From IMG/VR virus record IMGVR_UViG_3300022074_000280, positions 1 to 28,664 of that record: a stretch of DNA of 28,664 bases. The stretch is one strand, 5' to 3'. Made by a program: the position numbers and the translations under genes. Positions 21,307 through 27,785 of the stretch are shown here, piece by piece (within the stretch, counting starts at the first letter, position 1; each line of letters begins with the position of its first letter). Below the pieces are notes generated by a model. That model had not been told where the DNA came from and did not search any database. It worked only from the letters and a program-made list of their open reading frames with translations. The DNA comes from a virus.

Positions 21307-21804
21307 ATGAAAAAAGCATTATTTGCTTTAACTATGTTACTGATGACCACCACTGCAGCAAATGCAGGTGGACTTGTTACTAAACATGCTTCAAGTGTTC
21401 AATTAACAGTGGATGCTGCAAGGTCAACTTCTACAAGAATTGGATCTTCATTTAGCATTTCTGGATCTAATATAGATACTACTGATGGTTCTACCGCAGG
21501 AACTGTTTCTGCTGGGACTATCACTTCTGGTGTATATTCTCCAGGAACTATCGCAGCAACTCAGGATACTGCAGGTGCAGCGTTTAGTTTTAGTCAGTCA
21601 TATACTCAAGCTGATACAGTTCCAGCTGCTGCAGTTTCTATAGGTGCTGCTCCTAACTTCTCAAGCGTTACTTCATATGCTGCTGGAGCAAAAGATAGCT
21701 TAGCAGGTACTGTAACCTCTGCTGGTATTCTTACGGTGACAGCTGGTGGGGCTGGTACATCTGCTACCGGACAATTCGTGAGCGAGATCACTGTAATTGA
21801 CTGA
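21307..21804 (+). CDS. Exported Ser/Thr/Gly-rich protein, first gene of the late island
   Basis: A 165-residue protein with a clean signal peptide, MKKALFALTMLLMTTTAANA, cleaved before GG. The mature part is low in charge and rich in Ser, Thr, Gly and Ala, with repeated beta-type units such as GTVSAGTITSG and GTVTSAGILTVTAG, a composition of secreted fibrous or adhesive proteins. The first visible start is a TTG four codons earlier, but the ATG fits the signal peptide. No family recognised. A role in the virion or in the host envelope late in infection is inferred from the promoter and signal. Confidence 0.82.
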   Translation: MKKALFALTMLLMTTTAANAGGLVTKHASSVQLTVDAARSTSTRIGSSFSISGSNIDTTDGSTAGTVSAGTITSGVYSPGTIAATQDTAGAAFSFSQSYTQADTVPAAAVSIGAAPNFSSVTSYAAGAKDSLAGTVTSAGILTVTAGGAGTSATGQFVSEITVID

Positions 21805-21818
21805 TAACGGAGGTCGTA

Positions 21819-22289
21819 ATGACTTTTGGAAAGACGATACTTTGGTCTGTTCTAAGTGCGGTGGTTGCAAGTGTCATACCTGCAGCTGCCCTGGCGGTCC
21901 CCGTGGTCCCGAACTTCACACAGGGATCAATGACAAGCCACACAGAAACAACATCGAAGGTGACTGAAACTATTAATTCTATTGATTATAATACAGGATG
22001 GCAATACTCAGTAACTGGTACAAACGTGAACAATGGTGGAGCAGCATTAAATCCATCAAATGTGACCAACAATGTAATGGTAAATCCACTCGGAGGAATG
22101 GAGGGACAGGTTTCAACGACCAACACCTCAGCAAATCTAGGATCAGCGAATTTTATAATAACGGATCCGAAAGAGGCATTTCAATTTACTCAAACGTATT
22201 CGGGTCCAGGAATGTCAAATCAAACAATTATTCAAAGAGTCACGGAAGTCCAAAGCGTAACAGATACCACAAGTGTTTTTACGCAATAA
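21819..22289 (+). CDS. Exported protein, second gene of the late island
   Basis: A 156-residue protein with a signal peptide ending PAAALA (cleavage after residue 26). The mature part has alternating Thr, Ser and Asn with Gly, as in beta-rich surface proteins, and ends VTDTTSVFTQ. GGAGG lies 5 nt before the ATG and 14 bp separate it from the first gene, so the two are one unit. Its last codons cover a T5 run where a -1 shift would enter the next reading frame. Confidence 0.8.
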   Translation: MTFGKTILWSVLSAVVASVIPAAALAVPVVPNFTQGSMTSHTETTSKVTETINSIDYNTGWQYSVTGTNVNNGGAALNPSNVTNNVMVNPLGGMEGQVSTTNTSANLGSANFIITDPKEAFQFTQTYSGPGMSNQTIIQRVTEVQSVTDTTSVFTQ

Positions 22290-22294
22290 TTGCA

Positions 22295-23296
22295 TTGTTG
22301 GTTGCATCACCAGTAAGAGCGAACGTGGGTGGTGTATCAGCAACAGCAAACCCCATCGCAAATAGTTCCGGCTCAGTGACCAATCAAGCCATTCAGGTTT
22401 TACAAGGTCCATATGTAACTAACAGTTATGGTGGTGGAATCTCCTGTCAAGGACCAACCGCAAATATAACGCCATTTGTTACTCATAGTAGAAGTTATCA
22501 AGATCCTTTTGAAACTTACTACTTAGAACCTCAATATGATGGCAGAGATGTAAAAGGTCAAAAAGTAGAGATACAGCAACAAGTTAAAAACTATCCCTGG
22601 GAAGAATGGTATGACAATAGGGTCAGAACAGATCCTAATGATCCTCTTTATGATGTTAATGAAGATGGAATAGCAGATAGATGGTTTGAAGATGGTGCTG
22701 ATATGACCATCGTTGTTGAAGATATTCAACCAGACGGGATTCCAGATAAACCTGGAAAAGTTCTCTGGAACAAACCGGTAAGAACAGGACAGCAAGATAA
22801 TATTAGTACCAATATTGGTCTATCAGCAACCTTGTCTTTTCCACTTGATGGTGGATTGCAGGAGCGTTGTAAAGCAGCAGCAGACACTCAAACTGCATTG
22901 ATGAGACAAACAGTTGCTAATAAAAGATTAGATTTTGAGATTGCTCGTCTTAAGAATTGTGGAGAATTAATGAAGGCTGGAATTCGCTTTCATAGAAGAA
23001 GTCCCTATTATGCAATTTGTGCTGATGTGGTAGTAGAAAATGTAACTACTATTCCCCAACACAAACACTCTATCCCTTCTTCTTCGGTTCCTTTAAGACA
23101 GGCAAACCCCGCTTCTCCCGGTACTGATTCGCAAGCACCTCTTGACGGGACAATCTCCGGGGTTTCTTTCCCAATAAGGACTGGACCTTTGTCAGCGCCT
23201 TCTTCACAGCCGGTTTCACCACTCTTAACAAAAGATCAGCAAGAGGTTTTGCAAATATTGCCGAAGACGTTGCCACAACAGCAATCGAAGCAGTAG
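22295..23296 (+). CDS. Exported protein with Ca-binding-like loops; start unresolved
   Basis: The reading frame is clearly coding from about 22256, where it encodes a signal-peptide-like stretch KRNRYHKCFYAIIALLVAS then PVRA-NVGG, but no ATG, GTG or TTG exists at its head; 22295 is merely the nearest TTG. The mature protein, near 320 residues, has a beta-rich start (GGVSATANPIANSSGSVTNQ), the acidic loops DVNEDGIAD and DIQPDGIPD that resemble thrombospondin type 3 or dockerin calcium loops, an N-terminal-like helix with Cys (QERCKAAADTQTALMRQ) and a Pro/Ser-rich tail. The tail overlaps the opposite gene by 227 bp. Confidence 0.72.
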   Translation: MLVASPVRANVGGVSATANPIANSSGSVTNQAIQVLQGPYVTNSYGGGISCQGPTANITPFVTHSRSYQDPFETYYLEPQYDGRDVKGQKVEIQQQVKNYPWEEWYDNRVRTDPNDPLYDVNEDGIADRWFEDGADMTIVVEDIQPDGIPDKPGKVLWNKPVRTGQQDNISTNIGLSATLSFPLDGGLQERCKAAADTQTALMRQTVANKRLDFEIARLKNCGELMKAGIRFHRRSPYYAICADVVVENVTTIPQHKHSIPSSSVPLRQANPASPGTDSQAPLDGTISGVSFPIRTGPLSAPSSQPVSPLLTKDQQEVLQILPKTLPQQQSKQ

Positions 23297-23858
23297 CAGT
23301 CACCGCACCTGCTGATGGAATATTTCCTATGATTTGTGCAGTCACACCAATATCTTCTGTGACCTGAATACACTCCATACCAACTAATCGATATTCCGTA
23401 ACTTTCTGATCACCTTTTATAAATCCAACAGGTTCTTTAAGTCCTTGTGCTTCTGTCGGACAATCAATACCTTGATTTGGTGTTTTAGGAACATCAGGTG
23501 TCTTTGCTTCTGGTGGTTTAGGTGCTTCTGGTTGTTCTGGTGATCTTACTGGAGGAACTTCCTGAGATCTTTTCTCTGTTTCATACTGCAATCTTCTAGC
23601 ATCATAATTGATTGCATTGAAACTTGGCATCTGACCGTCACAAAATATCTTTACCTGATCTGGATCATTGTTGGGTAAATTAGCATTCTTATTACTATCT
23701 TCATGCGACTCCACACAGCCAGGCATATTCACAATAGGAAGACCCACCTGTGATGTTACAGGTGGGTAAATTGGAACAGCGATTGATGGTTCAATTGCCC
23801 ACCGTGGAACTGTAGGAACACTTAAATCACGAATATTAATATAAGGTATATCCTGCAT
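23070..23858 (-). CDS. Virion-type structural protein with a C-terminal membrane segment
   Basis: A 262-residue protein: an N-terminal Pro-rich domain with VPTVPRWAIEPSIAVPIYPP and GLPIVNMPGCVESHEDSNK, a long Pro/Glu-rich linker, a hydrophobic segment near residues 185-210 (AGAVTATASIAVVATSSAIF) and a basic tail. I recall this architecture in cyanophage proteins annotated as virion structural. The ATG overlaps the upstream stop (TAATG). Its last 76 codons overlap the end of the convergent exported-protein gene. Confidence 0.78.
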   Translation of the reverse strand: MQDIPYINIRDLSVPTVPRWAIEPSIAVPIYPPVTSQVGLPIVNMPGCVESHEDSNKNANLPNNDPDQVKIFCDGQMPSFNAINYDARRLQYETEKRSQEVPPVRSPEQPEAPKPPEAKTPDVPKTPNQGIDCPTEAQGLKEPVGFIKGDQKVTEYRLVGMECIQVTEDIGVTAQIIGNIPSAGAVTATASIAVVATSSAIFAKPLADLLLRVVKPAVKKALTKVQSLLGKKPRRLSRQEVLANQYREKRGLPVLKEPKKKG

Positions 23859-23989
23859 TACAACAAAATAGCACCAATAATAATTCCCTTACCAAATGCA
23901 ATCCATGACATTTGATAACCATTTAAATTAAACTTCTTTCTAATTGGACGATATACTTTTCTTCTGTGCCATTTAAACAAGCGTTCCAT
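23858..23989 (-). CDS. Small basic membrane protein, 43 aa
   Basis: Starts MERLFKWHRRKVYRPIRKKF: a strongly basic N-terminus followed by one hydrophobic helix (SWIAFGKGIIIGAILL). GGAGAG lies 5-6 nt before ATG 23987-23989, and its stop overlaps the next start (TAATG). It could be a small holin-accessory or anchor peptide; this is only from its shape. Confidence 0.72.
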   Translation of the reverse strand: MERLFKWHRRKVYRPIRKKFNLNGYQMSWIAFGKGIIIGAILL

Positions 23990-24431
23990 GTTCTCTCCTT
24001 ATTTCTCTAAGTTCTTCAAAATCTTTCTGTTTAGTACCACCGTCATATGCCCATGCATATCCTTCCTCAATCATTGCTTCGTTGAGGGACACTGCTGCAT
24101 CCCCAAGGTATAACCACCCAAGAAGACGGCCATACTTCCCAACACCGCCGACAAGTTCAGTACGGATAACAAGATCATCGTCACCAGCCAACGCCCCTTC
24201 CAGTTTTTCTTTGAGCCAGTTGGTTGCGTCGATTCCAAGTGCTTTCTCCTCTAAGTCTCTAGTGCGTTTTTCTGGGGTGTCTACACCTGCTACACGGACT
24301 CTTTCTTTCTTAAATAAGTCAAATCCTAGATCAATAGTAACATCTATTGTATCGCCGTCTAAAACCCGATTGATTTCAACTACGCGGAAGTTGTAACAAC
24401 TCTTCCGATTGGGGGGAACCATAGCGCCCAT
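23973..24431 (-). CDS. Staphylococcal-nuclease-like protein
   Basis: A 152-residue SNase fold (OB-fold nuclease). Family motifs: VLDGDTIDVTIDLGF, VRVAGVDTPEKRTRD, EEKALGIDATNWLKEKL and GKYGRLLGWLYLG, with the expected catalytic Asp, Arg and Glu positions. It may degrade host nucleic acid; phage copies often lie next to structural genes. The start at ATG 24431 is supported by AAAGGAGG 5-6 nt upstream. It overlaps the next gene by 17 bp. Confidence 0.9.
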   Translation of the reverse strand: MGAMVPPNRKSCYNFRVVEINRVLDGDTIDVTIDLGFDLFKKERVRVAGVDTPEKRTRDLEEKALGIDATNWLKEKLEGALAGDDDLVIRTELVGGVGKYGRLLGWLYLGDAAVSLNEAMIEEGYAWAYDGGTKQKDFEELREIRREHGTLV

Positions 24432-24642
24432 TCTCTACCTCCTTTGCATCTACTGCAGCAATAAAACCGATTAATGTAATGGCAGCAGTGATGACAGCGC
24501 CAGCACCCCAAACCCACCTTTCAAGTTTGCGAACACGGTCACGAAGTTCTTCAGACACCTTTTCAGCATCTTCAATCCTGTGCTTCAGAAGAAATATCTC
24601 CTGATCCTGGTTCGCATCTTTCTGGTTGATTTGTTCCGCCAT
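24376..24642 (-). CDS. Coiled-coil and membrane-helix protein, possibly XhlA-like
   Basis: An 88-residue protein: a charged coiled coil (about residues 8-42, FLLKHRIEDAEKVSEELRDR), then one membrane helix (residues 46-66, VITAAITLIGFIAAV) and a short tail. This is the design of XhlA-type proteins that act with holins or help anchor lysins. GGAG lies 9 nt before the ATG. It overlaps both neighbours. Confidence 0.72.
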   Translation of the reverse strand: MAEQINQKDANQDQEIFLLKHRIEDAEKVSEELRDRVRKLERWVWGAGAVITAAITLIGFIAAVDAKEVENGRYGSPQSEELLQLPRS

Positions 24643-24778
24643 TTTCCAACTCCTGGAATGCCAGTTTCATAATAGTATATATGTAGTAAAAAGTTCCAAT
24701 CAAAAGAATTATTATGCTTATGATGACACTCCAGACAGGATCGTTTAAGTTTTCATGTGTTCTTAATAATAAATTCAT
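24572..24778 (-). CDS. Small membrane protein, 68 aa
   Basis: Starts MNLLLRTHENLNDPVWSVII with one membrane helix (IISIIILLIGTFYYIYTIMK) and an acidic, Gly-rich tail. The ATG at 24776-24778 is preferred to a TTG two codons earlier. The C-terminal tail overlaps the start of the coiled-coil gene by 71 bp, which is large, so the tail may be partly accidental. Position and shape suggest a membrane partner in the lysis block. Confidence 0.6.
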   Translation of the reverse strand: MNLLLRTHENLNDPVWSVIISIIILLIGTFYYIYTIMKLAFQELENGGTNQPERCEPGSGDISSEAQD

Positions 24779-24788
24779 TAGCAATTAT

Positions 24789-25070
24789 TTAAGTAACTTT
24801 TTCTTTTTTCTCCTCTTCTTTTTTCTCTTCTCTTTTATCTTTTTTCGCTGGAACAACCCCGAAAGTAGCTAAAGTTCCGGTGAACACGCTGGCTATAAAA
24901 GTCGGATCGATGTTTTTCTGAGGAACACCAGGAATAGTTACATAATTAAGTGTAAGAATTGCTGCGGACCACGAAAGAATAACAACACGCACCAAAGCGG
25001 ACAATCCTTCGTCCGCCCAATCAAACTTATTCGACTGTTTTTCCTCTTTCTTCTTTGGAGCAGACTCCAT
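24789..25070 (-). CDS. Two-helix membrane protein with a highly charged tail, holin-like
   Basis: A 93-residue protein starting MESAPKKKEEKQSNKFDW, with two hydrophobic segments (LVRVVILSWSAAILTLNYV and TFIASVFTGTLATFGV) and a terminal run of Lys and Glu. Small size, two helices and a charged C-terminus are the classical holin traits, and the SleB-like hydrolase lies in the same operon, but no homology is recognised. A late-type core lies 22-29 nt upstream. Confidence 0.68.
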   Translation of the reverse strand: MESAPKKKEEKQSNKFDWADEGLSALVRVVILSWSAAILTLNYVTIPGVPQKNIDPTFIASVFTGTLATFGVVPAKKDKREEKKEEEKKEKVT

Positions 25071-25091
25071 ATTGAAAGAGCAAGGCAACTT

Positions 25092-25099
25092 TATTTATT
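25092..25099 (-). promoter_or_regulatory. Candidate late promoter AATAAATA
   Basis: AATAAATA fits NATAAATA and overlaps the stop codon of the metallopeptidase-like gene. It lies 21-29 nt before the ATG of the holin-like gene, giving a leader of about 15 nt. Confidence 0.5.
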
Positions 25100-25769
25100 T
25101 GATATAATTATTTTCACGCAACCATTCCTCGGTCAATGGTGTTGGTTTATAAACCTCCCACATCTTTCCAGTAGCACATGCATCAAGTGCTTTGGCGGTC
25201 ATGCCTTCTGTATGTCCTGCCCAAAATGCTTCCTTCTCCCAAGGAATTGCACCTGGAGTCATTCTGTAAGTGTCTTTAGCAATCGCCTGCCACATCCTAG
25301 GAACATCTTCTTCATTATGAATAATAGCAATCAAACTGTTATCAATAGTTCCTGCCATACAATCCTGTGCAGCGTGCCACCCTTCATGCCTGGTCACTGC
25401 CATGAGTGTGCTTTGGCGATGCATAAAAGATTCATTCAAAAAGAAATTATTAGAAACCGTATGATAAACACCTCTGTGCCCAGGTGGAAAATATTTTTCA
25501 TTCCCTAAAAAGACACCAACTCCGACCCTATCAAAAGAGGCGATGATGTCATCAAACTCAGAATCAATGCTACTAAAATCACGGTTGGGATAGTGATCCT
25601 TAATATCTTGAATACTTTTGATTCGTTTAACATCTTTAGCGCATTCCCTTAAAATCATACAACCCATGGCATCCATGGTGTAATACCCCTTTGTAGGTTC
25701 TGCTTTCATAGGGACAGTTGTCCCATGAACCATACCCAGAAGAAGTCCAGTAATAATATGCTTTATCAT
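25095..25769 (-). CDS. Exported HEXXH metallopeptidase-like protein
   Basis: A 224-residue protein with a hydrophobic N-terminus (MIKHIITGLLLGMVHGTTVP) typical of a signal peptide. RHEGWHAAQDC (127-137) holds the zinc motif HEXXH (His128, Glu129, His132), and WEKEAFWAG (residues 177-185) offers Glu180 as a possible third ligand. It contains a run of Cys pairs suited to an oxidising compartment. It may cut envelope or capsid-processing substrates. Its ATG overlaps the upstream stop (ATGA). The substrate is unknown. Confidence 0.8.
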   Translation of the reverse strand: MIKHIITGLLLGMVHGTTVPMKAEPTKGYYTMDAMGCMILRECAKDVKRIKSIQDIKDHYPNRDFSSIDSEFDDIIASFDRVGVGVFLGNEKYFPPGHRGVYHTVSNNFFLNESFMHRQSTLMAVTRHEGWHAAQDCMAGTIDNSLIAIIHNEEDVPRMWQAIAKDTYRMTPGAIPWEKEAFWAGHTEGMTAKALDACATGKMWEVYKPTPLTEEWLRENNYIK

Positions 25770-26032
25770 GGAAGAGCCACACCACCAGTCATCGAAGGTC
25801 CTGCCCCACCGAAGGGAATAGCACCTCCTGTAGCACCAGGAAGTTCTGGCATGGCAGAATCAATCATACCAGGAAGAGCACCTGCAATCGCTTCTGTTGC
25901 TGCTGTAGCAACTTTTTCTTTAACACTTGCAAGGATAGAATCCTTTTGCAAATAAACATAGGTGCCACCACCAATGATACCTGCAACACCAACAAATGAT
26001 AAAACTGCTAATACGTTAATTACTTTTTGCAT
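25766..26032 (-). CDS. Small membrane protein with a Gly/Pro-rich tail
   Basis: An 88-residue protein: one N-terminal membrane helix (INVLAVLSFVGVAGIIGGGT), an Ala-rich helix and a disordered Gly/Pro/Met-rich end (GATGGAIPFGGAGPSMTGG). The tail composition recalls virion or tail-associated peptides in cyanophages. It overlaps its upstream neighbour by 17 bp and its downstream neighbour by ATGA. Confidence 0.72.
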   Translation of the reverse strand: MQKVINVLAVLSFVGVAGIIGGGTYVYLQKDSILASVKEKVATAATEAIAGALPGMIDSAMPELPGATGGAIPFGGAGPSMTGGVALP

Positions 26033-26234
26033 AATAAGCCTCGTAATATTTTACAATCCCAAATGATGTTTTATGTCCTTGTGATATCCAATCATGGGCA
26101 CATTCATAAATGGATTGTCCTGAATATTTAGGTTCACTATTAACAAGTTCTCCGCCGTACTTTGAAAGAAGAATCTTCAGAACTTCTCCCCTCAAATTCA
26201 TACGATTATCATCATAACGCCAATCTTCATTCAT
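26016..26234 (-). CDS. Conserved small protein, 72 aa
   Basis: Starts MNEDWRYDDNRMNLRGEVLK; a compact alpha-helical domain with SIYECAHDWISQGHKTS and ends IVKYYEAYYAKSN. I recall similar small proteins in many cyanomyoviruses without known function. The ATG at 26232-26234 is embedded in the end of the preceding gene (overlap of 8 bp), which decides it against a longer GTG-type reading. Confidence 0.78.
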   Translation of the reverse strand: MNEDWRYDDNRMNLRGEVLKILLSKYGGELVNSEPKYSGQSIYECAHDWISQGHKTSFGIVKYYEAYYAKSN

Positions 26235-26625
26235 GGAAATTTTCTGATCCTCCCTGGAAGTTTTCAGATCCACCAACAGGATCTAATTGAAGCGTAGTTG
26301 CAGAACTTTTAGTTGCAATTTCATACATTAATTGATGAATATTATCAGGTTCTCCTTTACCAACTTCCTGTGCTTGCTGCTGCTTGATAAAAGTTTCTTG
26401 CTCAATATAATCAAGTTGTTTTTGGGAACGTGCAGGAGCAGGTCCAAACCAAGGATCATCTTCAAGATAGACAGGTGCAGGAACGCCAGTGTAATAATTC
26501 AGAGCATCTTGTTTAAATGCTTCACCTTCGCATTCTACAATCTGCTCATCAATAGCACACTGTATTTGATCTTCAGTGATTTTTCTTTTTGGTTCTAATA
26601 GAGTCTTAATTGCTTTAATAATCAT
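26227..26625 (-). CDS. Conserved phage protein with a C-terminal GGSENF repeat
   Basis: A 132-residue, mostly acidic protein starting MIIKAIKTLLEPKRKITEDQ, with YTGVPAPVYLEDDPWFGPAP in the middle and a tandem GGSENFQ-GGSENFHE at the end. The DNA repeats are close but not identical. Its ATG overlaps the hydrolase stop (ATGA). Function unknown; the Pro-rich middle and the operon hint at a structural or lysis-associated role. Confidence 0.75.
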   Translation of the reverse strand: MIIKAIKTLLEPKRKITEDQIQCAIDEQIVECEGEAFKQDALNYYTGVPAPVYLEDDPWFGPAPARSQKQLDYIEQETFIKQQQAQEVGKGEPDNIHQLMYEIATKSSATTLQLDPVGGSENFQGGSENFHE

Positions 26626-27032
26626 TGCCAGTGATAATGGTAGAAATTTCCGTTTGAACTACACATAGGATCCTCCGATGGAACCCTGTGCCTAAGCATA
26701 GATTGTCCTTTAAAATCTGTTCTGTTTCCTATGATGCTATATGCTTTTAATATGTTTTTTCTTCCTTCTAGGGAGTTTAATTTGTTTACCAGCACCCAAT
26801 CTGTTTTAGGATATTTGGAATCAAATCCTTGATACTGATGTTGACCTCTACTACTCTTTGCATGAACAACTTCATGCACACTGTTAGGGAACACCTTAGA
26901 ATTGACTCTATTAAGAACAGAGGCAGCGACACAATACTCGTCGAAGGTATTCCCAACTGCTTCTACGCGAATTACTTTAGCAAGATAGGTATAATCAAGT
27001 GGTGTTAAAGATAGTAGCAGTTCTAGAAACAT
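26622..27032 (-). CDS. SleB-like cell-wall hydrolase
   Basis: A 136-residue hydrolase of the SleB (Hydrolase_2) family. YLAKVIRVEAVGNTFDEYCV holds the catalytic Glu (E24); VAASVLNRVNSKVFPNSVHE and VVHAKSSRGQHQYQGFD are the conserved core. Such enzymes cut peptidoglycan, and this is the likely endolysin or a related muramidase of the block. The ATG directly follows the U-tract of a terminator, with no Shine-Dalgarno site, as in nrdC. The promoter is at 27064-27092. Confidence 0.85.
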   Translation of the reverse strand: MFLELLLSLTPLDYTYLAKVIRVEAVGNTFDEYCVAASVLNRVNSKVFPNSVHEVVHAKSSRGQHQYQGFDSKYPKTDWVLVNKLNSLEGRKNILKAYSIIGNRTDFKGQSMLRHRVPSEDPMCSSNGNFYHYHWQ

Positions 27033-27033
27033 A

Positions 27034-27062
27034 TAAAAAAAGAGGTCTTTTCTTAGACCTCT
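27034..27062 (-). terminator. Terminator of the hli cassette
   Basis: Minus strand: AGAGGTCT/AGACCTCT (8 bp, 9 with the flanking A-T pair) with a 6-nt loop and seven T ending 2 nt before the hydrolase ATG. It comes 27 nt after the stop of the 42-residue gene. Confidence 0.88.
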
Positions 27063-27063
27063 T

Positions 27064-27092
27064 AATATAGTATACCTATTTAGTTTTTGTCA
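27064..27092 (-). promoter_or_regulatory. Sigma-70-type promoter for the hydrolase operon, merged with the terminator
   Basis: TTGACA (27087-27092) overlaps the stop codon TGA of the 42-residue gene; TATATT (27064-27069) is 17 nt from it. The -10 box sits within 1-2 nt of the terminator's 5' arm (27055-27063), and the expected start site, about 27057, is inside that arm. The resulting RNA loses most of the hairpin. Confidence 0.72.
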
Positions 27093-27218
27093 AGAGGGTG
27101 ATGGTGAATATACTGGTGTCATCATCCCTCCATCTGGACCGTCATCATCATCAACATCATCACTCAATAGGGCAGCAAATATAAACCCTCCTAACATGGA
27201 CGCTGCTATGAGTAACAT
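27090..27218 (-). CDS. Small membrane protein of the hli cassette, 42 aa
   Basis: Starts MLLIAASMLGGFIFAALLSD with one hydrophobic helix, followed by an Asp-rich stretch and a Gly/Met/Pro end. It begins 5 nt after the stop of the second hli gene. I recall this small protein in many cyanophages. Its stop lies in the -35 box of the next promoter. Confidence 0.72.
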   Translation of the reverse strand: MLLIAASMLGGFIFAALLSDDVDDDDGPDGGMMTPVYSPSPS

Positions 27219-27223
27219 ATCGT

Positions 27224-27331
27224 TCACCAAATACCAGGGATAATCTGTCCTGTGACTGCATATGCACCCATGGCGGCAATAACACCGATCATAGCTGCAA
27301 TTCCATTAATACGTTCTGCGGTTTCGTTCAT
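27224..27331 (-). CDS. hli: Minimal high-light-inducible protein, 35 aa
   Basis: Reads MNETAERINGIAAMIGVIAA and then MGAYAVTGQIIPGIW: essentially one chlorophyll-binding helix of the Hli (ExxN-x-x-AMxG) type. The Arg expected in ExxNxRxAM is Ile here, although Glu and Asn are kept. The ATG overlaps the previous stop (ATGA). Hli proteins bind pigments and protect PSII and its assembly intermediates. Length near the minimum for the family. Confidence 0.8.
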   Translation of the reverse strand: MNETAERINGIAAMIGVIAAMGAYAVTGQIIPGIW

Positions 27332-27540
27332 GAGTTTAAAGTGAGATAAAATTTACTTTGGTCTGAAGGTGAGTTTTCGTAGATAGAAGAATCACCGTAT
27401 ACTTTGTGGTCTTTGTATCCAACCATGCGACCCTTTGTGTTTTGAAGGGCAGGCATGAAGGCAATGATAAAGAATACTGCAGGTGCTCCGATAATGAGAC
27501 CACCAGCAATTACATAATAAGTTAGAAGTTCAAGCATCAT
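27328..27540 (-). CDS. Membrane protein between the two hli genes
   Basis: A 70-residue protein: one N-terminal membrane helix (TYYVIAGGLIIGAPAVFFII) and a conserved soluble tail GRMVGYKDHKVYGDSSIYEN. It starts directly after the first hli stop and overlaps the second hli start by ATGA. I recall this tail in other cyanophages beside hli genes, never with a function. A thylakoid or PSII-linked role is inference. Confidence 0.78.
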   Translation of the reverse strand: MMLELLTYYVIAGGLIIGAPAVFFIIAFMPALQNTKGRMVGYKDHKVYGDSSIYENSPSDQSKFYLTLNS

Positions 27541-27759
27541 TCAGAATCCGAAAACACCAAAGAAAAATACACTACCAGTAGTAGCATAGCTGACAATAGC
27601 AGCAACAAATCCAAGCATAGCAGTGCGTCCATTTAATTTCTCCGCACGTTCTGCGTAGGTCTCGTAACCATAACGCTCAGCGTCAGACTTGGAGACATAC
27701 ATTTGTGGCTCTTTAGCGAACAAATTTTGTTGCCCTAATTCATTTGTCGTTACAGTCAT
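27541..27759 (-). CDS. hli: High-light-inducible protein, 72 aa
   Basis: An Hli protein with a long soluble N-terminus (MTVTTNELGQQNLFAKEPQM and SKSDAERYGYETYAERAEKL) and one membrane helix carrying the complete chlorophyll-binding motif EKLNGRTAMLGF. Cyanophage Hli proteins dissipate excess light energy and stabilise PSII. It is the first gene after the promoter in the pstS terminator. Confidence 0.94.
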   Translation of the reverse strand: MTVTTNELGQQNLFAKEPQMYVSKSDAERYGYETYAERAEKLNGRTAMLGFVAAIVSYATTGSVFFFGVFGF

Positions 27760-27785
27760 TTACTTTATGTTGCAAATCTTTACAT

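Noticed and set aside
21998-22294. Upstream 99 codons of the third exported gene's frame, from ATG 21998
   Set aside because: They lie over the second gene, read as low-complexity shadow and would put the signal-like segment in the interior.
24082-24396. 104-codon plus-strand frame opposite the nuclease-like gene
   Set aside because: Antisense shadow; the minus-strand gene has clear family motifs.
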